Origin: Treponema sp.
Lineage (GTDB): Bacteria > Spirochaetota > Spirochaetia > Treponematales > Breznakiellaceae
Reading direction: 5' to 3'
NCBI GenBank assembly: GCA_031283905.1
Contig: JAITAW010000254.1
Span: 1-10,596 of the forward strand
Length of the DNA stretch: 10,596 bases
How positions within the stretch are numbered: the first letter of the stretch is position 1; every line of letters begins with the position of its first letter. The notes below the pieces were generated by a model. That model saw only the letters and a list, made by a program, of their open reading frames with translations. It had not been told where the DNA came from and ran no database searches. Below, one piece after another: positions 4,969-10,596 of the stretch. The translations under genes and the position numbers were made by a program.

Positions 4969-6485
4969 TAGACAATACGCCGCCTGAACCGAAAGCCGCG
5001 GGCTTCTCGCCTTCACGCAACGGCAAGGGAGAGATAGACGCGGACGCGATACTGCAGCAGAACAACACAATCGTCATTGAATTCGACGAGGAGGTATATG
5101 CGCAATCCGGCGGGACTATAACCATACGGCCGTGGGCTGCCGATGGAAACTGGGCGCTGCCGCCGGTGATAAAGGAGGCGGAATGGCAGGCTCTTTGGCA
5201 GAAGCTTTCCGCAGAAGAGAGAAAAACCCTGTTGCATCTTGACGCCAATGAGTATCTTTTGGACGAAAACAACGACAGGCTGCCTATGGAAACGGGAACG
5301 AACAGCGTTGAATTTAAGCCCGGGACGAGCAAGACTAACTTCTACAGGAAAACCACGCATGGGCTTATACCCAATGGGGGCGTGCCGGATACCGCTACAA
5401 AATACGTGCTGGCTTTCGGTCTTGGCCTCCATGACGATAAGGGGGACGCGGCGCGGGCCGTACTGGAAAAAGCCGGCTACCTGCGCCAGGAGATCAGCGT
5501 AACATCCGGCAATGTCAAGGTCAACGGTTCCAGGGTTGAGATTACCCTTCCTGAAGAGCTGCCTGACGGCAGGCAGTTTGAGGCGAACGTATCGGCGAAC
5601 GCGTTCGCGGACGCCGCGGGTAACGGCGCGGAAAAAATTGACGGCTGGCATTTTTGGTCTCAAGGGATCGCCGAGCCGGTGATCAGGGTGAACCGCGCTT
5701 CTTACAAAGGCGAGAATCCGTTTACTACCCCATCCCAAACCTTACCTTTTGTAGACGTGCCTGTCCGCATTGACTGTGAAACGCCCGGGGCGGTTATCAC
5801 GTATGGGATATTAGTGAACGGGAAGAGGAACGAGACAGGAGACTGGATCGCCACGGGAACATCGGGAACGGTTAGTATTACATCTATAGCCAACGCGACG
5901 GCATCAGAATTAACCGGCATTGACGCGAAAACGCCATATACGCTGAATTCTACATTCTATGCCGGTGATGGCGGCGGTGTTGGCGCTAACGGTTTCTATC
6001 AGGTGTCAAGCGAGACGGACTCCGCGTTAAAAAAGGCGCGCAAGGATTATAACAAAGCCAAGTCGAGCCGCGTTGCAGGTAGCGTCACCCTGGAGGCTGA
6101 GGGATATGAGGGCGTGTTCAAGACGGTGATGATGATGATGAACAACGGTACCAGCTCCGGCACCCAAGATATTTCCCGTTTCCGCATCGACGGTTCGGAC
6201 GGAGCGGCAAAGGTCATTATTTCAGGCTTCCCATTCCACGGTATGCCAGAAAATTCCGATGATTATGGGCTCGATGCATATAGAATCCTGAACACAAGCA
6301 CATCTTGCTACCATTTCTTGTGGCTGTCGTGGGAGATTGTGTCACCATGGTATCAAAGTGCGCGGTGTTATAAACCATCTGATGCATCCAAGGGAAATAG
6401 CAGCGGCAATAATCAAAATCCAACGAGCGCTAAGGCCGGTTACGGAGACCTTATGTTTAATCCTGATACGAAGAGATGGCCGTAA
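4905..6485 (+). CDS. Gene B, C-terminal segment: Ig-like, CHB_HEX_C-like and terminal domains
   Basis: The coding signal in this frame starts near 4905, well before its first ATG at 5166, which has no role as a start if the gene is continuous. It opens G-N-T-G-P-G-P-A-T and V-I-D-N-T-P-P-E-P, then a domain with I-V-I-E-F-D-E-E-V and T-K-Y-V-L-A-F. The latter matches F-I-I-V-F-D-R-T-I and A-K-Y-V-L-K-F in gene C. Near 5760-5805 is VRIDCETPGAVITY, the CHB_HEX_C-like motif seen in A, and near 6316-6342 is L-W-L-S-W-E-I-V, matching W-V-S-W-E-I-S in A. A run of four ATG codons (6129-6140, Met x4) is a minor oddity. The segment ends D-T-K-R-W-P at TAA 6483-6485. Confidence 0.85.
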   Translation, partial: YGNTGPGPATSGSWSVSAGLVIDNTPPEPKAAGFSPSRNGKGEIDADAILQQNNTIVIEFDEEVYAQSGGTITIRPWAADGNWALPPVIKEAEWQALWQKLSAEERKTLLHLDANEYLLDENNDRLPMETGTNSVEFKPGTSKTNFYRKTTHGLIPNGGVPDTATKYVLAFGLGLHDDKGDAARAVLEKAGYLRQEISVTSGNVKVNGSRVEITLPEELPDGRQFEANVSANAFADAAGNGAEKIDGWHFWSQGIAEPVIRVNRASYKGENPFTTPSQTLPFVDVPVRIDCETPGAVITYGILVNGKRNETGDWIATGTSGTVSITSIANATASELTGIDAKTPYTLNSTFYAGDGGGVGANGFYQVSSETDSALKKARKDYNKAKSSRVAGSVTLEAEGYEGVFKTVMMMMNNGTSSGTQDISRFRIDGSDGAAKVIISGFPFHGMPENSDDYGLDAYRILNTSTSCYHFLWLSWEIVSPWYQSARCYKPSDASKGNSSGNNQNPTSAKAGYGDLMFNPDTKRWP

Positions 6486-6496
6486 TAGGAAAAAGC

Positions 6497-6510
6497 AAGG
6501 AGAAAGGAGA
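6497..6510 (+). promoter_or_regulatory. Doubled Shine-Dalgarno site of gene C
   Basis: AAGGAGAAAGGAGA contains two AGGAG cores. The second (6505-6509) ends 8 nt before the ATG at 6518 and is the likely functional site; the first is 15 nt away. With only 32 bp between the stop of B and this start, and no hairpin between, C is probably translated from the same mRNA as B. Confidence 0.8.
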
Positions 6511-6517
6511 AAACTAT

Positions 6518-9500
6518 ATGAAAGCGGTTAAAGTTGTTAAGGCGATTGCCGGTATGTTTTTTGTATGCGTTGCGTACTCTTGCAACACTGGGCTTGGCCC
6601 GGAGATAGATCTAATCGCGCCGCGCCTTTCCTTATCGTCGCCCGCATTGAAGGAGATTGTGGGAGACGCATTTCCGGTGTCCGGGACAGTGAGCGATAGA
6701 GGGGGCGTTACGCTCCTGTCTATCACTATGGGGTCTGAAAAGCTGGTGGGGGACGCGCTCGTCTATACGCCGCTTACCGGAGAATGGAGAAATACGCTCG
6801 GCGTGTGGCAAAAAAAGATAAACGGCGAGTGGCAAACTTACGATAGCGGAGAAAATCAATGGAACGTGGACGGAGAACGTGTTTCGTGGAGGGTTTTAAT
6901 CGACGTGACGGAAGCGGACAACGGCTCCAAACCGCAAGATGGAGAATACACCATAACGATAGAAGTTATAGACGGCAACCAGAACAAGAACGCGGATTCC
7001 GTTCAAAAGGTGAAGGTCGTCTATGATAATCAGTATCCGCAGCTTGCCGTGATTAATCCTCCGCTTAAACCGCTGAAAAACGGCGCGGTTGAGGAAGCGC
7101 CTGACTTTGGGTATACATTGCGGGACGCGTCCTGCCTTGACAAGCTGCTCAATGGGAGCTTTGAGCTTGGCTATCAGATTGACGATGACTTTTTGAATGA
7201 AGGAAGGCTGACAATTCAATTCACCAATGCGTGGACGGACGAAGCGGATAAGATTGTGTATTATGAACTTGATACTTCCACAACGCGGCGCGGAACAATA
7301 ACCATAGAAGAAAGCGAGCTGAACCATGTTGACGCAAGCGTTGATATGACGCCTATGCAGGTGCGGACAGTGTTGAGGGATGACGCGGGCAACACGGAAG
7401 AGAAAAACCACGGCTGGTTTGTGTGGTGTCCCAAAGCGGATATTCCGTGGGTAACGCTCCCTATTGCGAACGGGGACAGCTTGTATGTAAACGATGTAAA
7501 GACGGGACAGGTGTTTGACGATGACGGGGCGAATAATACGGTCGAGTACAAGATATACGTCTATGATACTCAAAGCGCCGCGGCCGGGTCGGACGTCGAT
7601 ACGAGCAAAGGGAAGGAATGGAAGGAGTGGAAGGATCCAGGCTACAAAAAACCGGACATAACGAATGGCGCATGGAGTTTTACCGCGCCGAATGAGCCGG
7701 GTAAGTACTATATTGAAGTGAAGTGCAACGATGAATCCGGAACGCCGGGAGATACGGTATTGGCATGGTGGGAGGTTGAAGATGTCGCGAATCCCCAGAT
7801 TGAATCGTTCGAGGCGGCGCCCTCTATTTTAGGGGACTTGGGAACCGGCAATATTGTATTAAAAGGAGTGGCGAATGACGATGCGGGCATTGACGCCGTG
7901 AAGATCGTATGGATAGATCCGGCGGTTCCCAATGCGGCTGCCGTCAGCGTCTCTTTCATAGACAGCGGTAACTCCGGCTGGGACACGCAGGGAGCCTCTT
8001 ATAAACTTTGGAGCGTTAGCGACACTGATATGAATCCGATCGCGGACGCGGGCGGACGCAAGCGATGTGAATTCTCCTACCCCGTCAATATTTTCAAAGA
8101 ACTTTTGGTAGACGGCACAACGCGCAAAATGCACAACCAGACCTTTTTTGTTATGGCGGAAGACACAAACGGCAATAAGAAAGTGTCCAAGTTTGTGTTT
8201 CCGGGAGACACGGAAGCGCCTGTTGTTACAGTGACAGAGCTTGTCGTAGACAAAAATCGCTATCAACTGCCGCATCCGCAGGTGATAGCGGCGATTGATC
8301 AAAACCACAAGGTTACAATAAAAGGGACATGGGGCGACAATTCATGGCGCGATCCGGCGAAGTTTAAGGATCTGAGCGTAACATGGAACGGAACGCCTTT
8401 AAAAGTCGCCTCTTTTTTAGGCGATGGAACATGGGAAACGGAAACCGGAACCATAAACAACGAAACCAGCGCTGTGAATATAACGCAAACCGGCGCACCG
8501 GTTCAGACCGGCGGACTGGTGAATATCGGCGCGAGTCTTGCGGACTATGGCGGGAATATAGGAGAGGGTACCGCTTCCGTTACGGTGGAAAGCAATGATC
8601 CCATGCTCTTTTTCATATCCGCGGATCAGCCGAACGGCGTGTACGCACCGGGCGGCGTGATTGATATTTTCCTTGAGTTTAATACGGTTGTCGTGTATTC
8701 GGGCAATACCGGCAGTGTCAAGCTCAAGCTGAATACGGGCGGGTACGCCGCCTATGATGCGAGCAAGAACGCGGCGGGCGGGAGCAGGAAGCATTATTTT
8801 AAGTATACCGTTGCCCAGGGTGACAACTTGGGCAGCCTTACTATTGACAAGATTGAAGGAACCGCCGCCAATGAATGGAAATCCGTCAATGGGATCGTCG
8901 TTGTAAACATGGGAAGCGCGATAGCAGATTTAAGCTCCAGCAGCTCCAGCAACGTTTCCAATTTGAAGGATAAAAAAAGCATCAAGCTGGACAGCGTAAC
9001 GCCCGGAATAACATCTTTTTCAACAACGTCCGCTGAAAAAGACTATGGGGTTGGCGATGTGGTTTTTATCAACGCGACTTTCAGCGAGCCGGTTACGGTT
9101 CTCAACGGCGCGGCCATAAAGCTTACACTAAACGTTGCCAACGGATATGCCGGCTATGAAAGCTCGAGTCAGGATGTTGTACGCTTCAGTTATACCGTGC
9201 GCGCCGGGGACAACACCGCTACACTCGCCGTTACGGGGATTGAAAACGACGGCGGCGCTTCCGGCATTATAAAAGATGCGGCGGGCAATAAGTTCTCTAT
9301 TCCCGCCGGCTTTTCGGGTGGAGGCGGAGCTATCGGAAAGACAATTGTAATAGACACAACACAGCCCGGCAAACCCGAAGTAGCGGTTAGCGTAGGCGGC
9401 GTTGCATACAGTTCATCGCCTCCGGCGGAACTGTATGCAAATCCCCTTACGATACAGGCAAAAAAGATTGAGAAGGCCGGTACGATTGTTGAGTATTCGA

Positions 9501-10596
9501 CAGATGCGGCTTCGGCAAACCCTATATGGCAGCGATACACGGGCGCTTTGATGCCCACCAGCGGCGACAACACCTATCAGGCCGATGTTATTAGAACAAT
9601 TGCGGCGTACGGCGCGTATAAAATAGCGGTCCGCCAGACCGATTCCGCGGGAAACCAATCTCAGCCATCGGACATCATTGATATAAACATGGTAAAGCCC
9701 GATTTTCTAACCCGCATCGGAACAATAAACGGGAGCGGCGAGTACTCAAGCGAGCGTCTCCCGTCCATAGATATTACGCTCTCTTTCAATAAGCCGGTTG
9801 CCTTTCCGGGCGGCGTTTCCACCGAGCTTACACTTAACGCGACGGACACAAAAGGCGTTAAGGTGAAAGCGATAAATACATCATCCAGCGCCTCTACCGG
9901 AACAAGTTTTGTTTTTAGATATCAGGCGAAAGCGGGCGACAAGACGCCGGGCAGCGAGCCGCTTAAAGTCATTGCCATTGGCACCGGAAATACAATTTTC
10001 GGCGTCAAGATCGTACAGTCGTCAGGCGGCGTCGACGTCTCACAGTATATTACGCTGCCTGCGGGAAATTGCCTTGAGGACAACGCGGATATACGGATAA
10101 TAGCGGGAAAGCCCGTCTTCGCTTCTCCTCCTCCCACCGCGATAAATTCGACAAACGGACCGTCTTACGGAGGCGGGAACGCGGACTTCATCATTGTTTT
10201 TGACAGAACTATAAGCAGCGGGCAGGGATACATAGTGTTTACGCCGGGTGAGGCGGAGTACCGGATACCCGCGGTTTTGCCGGAAGCTCGCTATAAGGCG
10301 CTTTTTGACAACGTACGTCCAGACGGCTTCCCTGGTACCACCCTGCCAAACGGCGCGGATTTCTACGAGCCTACGGTCAACGGCGCGGACCCTTCGTACG
10401 CTCCCGATACAAGCGCGAAGTATGTACTCAAATTTCAATATGATATAACAGACCCCGGCCTTGGTACTCTTAAAGAATATATGAGGCGCAAGGAAGCGGT
10501 GAAGGTTCCCGCCTATTCTACGAAAGTGAGCGGGGGGAGGCTTACCGTGCCGCTTAGGGACAGTTATGCTTTGCCGGTAAAAGGCGTATCCTACAC
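6518..10596 (+). CDS. Gene C: large multi-domain surface lipoprotein, 3' end outside window
   Basis: The frame is open from ATG 6518 to the window edge: 1359 codons with no stop. The signal peptide reads M-K-A-V-K-V-V-K-A, a hydrophobic stretch, then V-A-Y-S-C, so Cys22 is the likely lipidated residue. Mature C-N-T-G-L-G-P-E-I-D-L resembles the start of B. Residues about 33-175 are Ig-like, ending V-V-Y-D-N-Q-Y-P. Further Ig-like stretches carry D-D-A-G-N-T (near 290) and A-E-D-T-N-G-N-K (near 550), the latter followed by D-T-E-A-P-V-V-T-V. Beta-sandwich repeats fall at about 693-825, 828-946 and 1064-1168, with an Ig-like domain at 947-1062 between the second and third, as in B. From about 1198 it aligns in motif order with the C-terminal third of B, suggesting that roughly 330-400 residues lie beyond the window. 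Unlike B, it has no frame break. An adhesin or other surface-binding role is inferred only. Confidence 0.92.
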   Translation, partial: MKAVKVVKAIAGMFFVCVAYSCNTGLGPEIDLIAPRLSLSSPALKEIVGDAFPVSGTVSDRGGVTLLSITMGSEKLVGDALVYTPLTGEWRNTLGVWQKKINGEWQTYDSGENQWNVDGERVSWRVLIDVTEADNGSKPQDGEYTITIEVIDGNQNKNADSVQKVKVVYDNQYPQLAVINPPLKPLKNGAVEEAPDFGYTLRDASCLDKLLNGSFELGYQIDDDFLNEGRLTIQFTNAWTDEADKIVYYELDTSTTRRGTITIEESELNHVDASVDMTPMQVRTVLRDDAGNTEEKNHGWFVWCPKADIPWVTLPIANGDSLYVNDVKTGQVFDDDGANNTVEYKIYVYDTQSAAAGSDVDTSKGKEWKEWKDPGYKKPDITNGAWSFTAPNEPGKYYIEVKCNDESGTPGDTVLAWWEVEDVANPQIESFEAAPSILGDLGTGNIVLKGVANDDAGIDAVKIVWIDPAVPNAAAVSVSFIDSGNSGWDTQGASYKLWSVSDTDMNPIADAGGRKRCEFSYPVNIFKELLVDGTTRKMHNQTFFVMAEDTNGNKKVSKFVFPGDTEAPVVTVTELVVDKNRYQLPHPQVIAAIDQNHKVTIKGTWGDNSWRDPAKFKDLSVTWNGTPLKVASFLGDGTWETETGTINNETSAVNITQTGAPVQTGGLVNIGASLADYGGNIGEGTASVTVESNDPMLFFISADQPNGVYAPGGVIDIFLEFNTVVVYSGNTGSVKLKLNTGGYAAYDASKNAAGGSRKHYFKYTVAQGDNLGSLTIDKIEGTAANEWKSVNGIVVVNMGSAIADLSSSSSSNVSNLKDKKSIKLDSVTPGITSFSTTSAEKDYGVGDVVFINATFSEPVTVLNGAAIKLTLNVANGYAGYESSSQDVVRFSYTVRAGDNTATLAVTGIENDGGASGIIKDAAGNKFSIPAGFSGGGGAIGKTIVIDTTQPGKPEVAVSVGGVAYSSSPPAELYANPLTIQAKKIEKAGTIVEYSTDAASANPIWQRYTGALMPTSGDNTYQADVIRTIAAYGAYKIAVRQTDSAGNQSQPSDIIDINMVKPDFLTRIGTINGSGEYSSERLPSIDITLSFNKPVAFPGGVSTELTLNATDTKGVKVKAINTSSSASTGTSFVFRYQAKAGDKTPGSEPLKVIAIGTGNTIFGVKIVQSSGGVDVSQYITLPAGNCLEDNADIRIIAGKPVFASPPPTAINSTNGPSYGGGNADFIIVFDRTISSGQGYIVFTPGEAEYRIPAVLPEARYKALFDNVRPDGFPGTTLPNGADFYEPTVNGADPSYAPDTSAKYVLKFQYDITDPGLGTLKEYMRRKEAVKVPAYSTKVSGGRLTVPLRDSYALPVKGVSY
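7613..7639 (+). repeat. Short 9-bp tandem repeat in gene C
   Basis: AAGGAATGG, AAGGAGTGG and the partial AAGGATCCA lie head to tail and encode K-E-W-K-E-W-K-D. The unit keeps frame, so copy-number change would alter length without truncation. It is probably a small local duplication. Confidence 0.55.
8933..8950 (+). repeat. 9-bp direct repeat encoding a serine run in gene C
   Basis: AGCTCCAGC occurs twice in a row and encodes six serines in L-S-S-S-S-S-S-N-V-S-N, at the boundary between the first and second beta-sandwich repeats. It probably forms a flexible linker. Nine bp keeps the frame. Confidence 0.6.
9402..9440 (+). repeat. 13-bp perfect inverted repeat inside gene C
   Basis: TTGCATACAGTTC (9402-9414) is the exact reverse complement of GAACTGTATGCAA (9428-9440), with a 13-nt spacer in which CGCC (9417-9420) can pair with GGCG (9424-9427). 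It lies in the Ig-like domain between repeats two and three. No T run follows, so it is not a typical terminator. It could be a strong mRNA hairpin, a recombination or protein-binding site, or chance. Confidence 0.6.

Larger units (their letters stand above)
1590..6485 (+). pseudogene. Gene B: large multi-domain lipoprotein gene with two frame breaks (phase-off or decayed)
   Basis: Three open stretches in successive frames (1590-2339, about 2311-4968, about 4905-6485) read as one protein of about 1631 residues when one G is removed at 2312-2327 and one base is added near 4890-4920. Domain content runs on across both joins. The order is: lipoprotein signal; Ig-like domain; long central part with a second Ig-like region near residues 424-564; two beta-sandwich repeats (about 671-910); Ig-like domain; third repeat (about 1006-1125); a domain starting N-T-P-P-E-P; a CHB_HEX_C-like module; and a terminal domain shared with A. 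Both neighbours are intact over the visible length. The first break is in a homopolymer and could be a phase-variation switch or a sequencing error. The second is not in a homopolymer, so true decay is also possible. The segments are listed separately. Confidence 0.75.
8594..10020 (+). repeat. Three degenerate protein repeats in gene C
   Basis: Copies lie at about 8594-8990, 8999-9352 and 9708-10020. They share Y-x-x-G-x-V/I early strands (VYAPGGV, DYGVGDV; the third is Y-S-S-E-R-L), F-[NS]-x-[PV]-V (FNTVVV, FSEPVTV, FNKPVAF), and a F-x-Y-x-[VA] strand followed by G-D (FKYTVAQGD, FSYTVRAGD, FRYQAKAGD). The same type occurs in gene B in the same order, again with one Ig-like domain between copies two and three. 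Copies are too diverged for DNA-level recombination between them to seem likely. Confidence 0.72.

Noticed and set aside
5559..5576. 7-bp inverted repeat CTGCCTG/CAGGCAG in gene B as an internal terminator
   Set aside because: Short stem within coding sequence and no T tract; such repeats are expected by chance at this scale.
5013..5738. Long antisense open frame (241 codons) opposite gene B
   Set aside because: It lies wholly opposite well-supported + strand coding, has no recognisable domain, and is rich in Arg/Pro as expected for a shadow of GC-biased codons.
1590..6485. Gene B as a silent donor for gene conversion into C, as with tprK variation in Treponema pallidum
   Set aside because: B and C share protein motifs but I see no long stretches of DNA identity, so homologous exchange has no obvious substrate here.
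6896..7573. Antisense open frame of 225 codons opposite gene C
   Set aside because: Same reasoning: it mirrors an intact coding frame, and has no signal, motif or convincing Shine-Dalgarno site.

Overview
The window is about 10.6 kb of roughly 50% GC bacterial DNA with all coding on the + strand. It holds three consecutive, related, very large surface-lipoprotein genes, called A, B and C here. Spirochaete-type lipoprotein signals, a C-x-x-G-x-G-x-E-[VI]-D start to the mature proteins, chains of Ig-like modules and the GC content suggest a treponeme-like spirochaete, perhaps of the termite-gut Treponema group. This is inference: no rRNA, tRNA or housekeeping gene is present to confirm it.

Layout. 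Positions 2-967 are the last 321 codons of A. Positions 968-1589 are a 622-bp non-coding region with a hairpin after A, a possible promoter, three 23-bp tandem units, a duplicated Shine-Dalgarno element and a GC-rich stem-loop just ahead of B. Gene B spans 1590-6485 and would encode about 1631 residues, but its frame is broken twice: at a run of 16 G (2312-2327) and near 4890-4920. Gene C starts at 6518, 32 bp after the stop of B with its own Shine-Dalgarno site, and stays open to the window edge (at least 1359 codons). B and C are probably co-transcribed.

B and C share the same order of modules: lipobox cysteine, Ig-like domain, further Ig-like regions, two beta-sandwich repeats with a Y-x-x-G-[DE] start and a [FT]-[ST]-E-x-V motif, an Ig-like domain, a third repeat, then a domain with an I-x-[FV]-[ED] start. 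A and B share the C-terminal end, a V-[KR]-I-D-C-x-T-P-G-A-x-I-T-Y module (chitobiase/hexosaminidase C-terminal-like) followed by a terminal domain with an S-W-E-I motif. I read the locus as a tandem family of exported, lipid-anchored, elongated surface proteins. Adhesion or host/substrate binding is plausible but not shown.

The best candidate for something notable is the G tract. With 16 G the product of B stops at 249 residues. With 15 G (or 12, or 18) the frame runs on as one protein. This is how a phase-variable contingency locus behaves, but it is also what a homopolymer sequencing error looks like, and the second frameshift in B complicates the reading.
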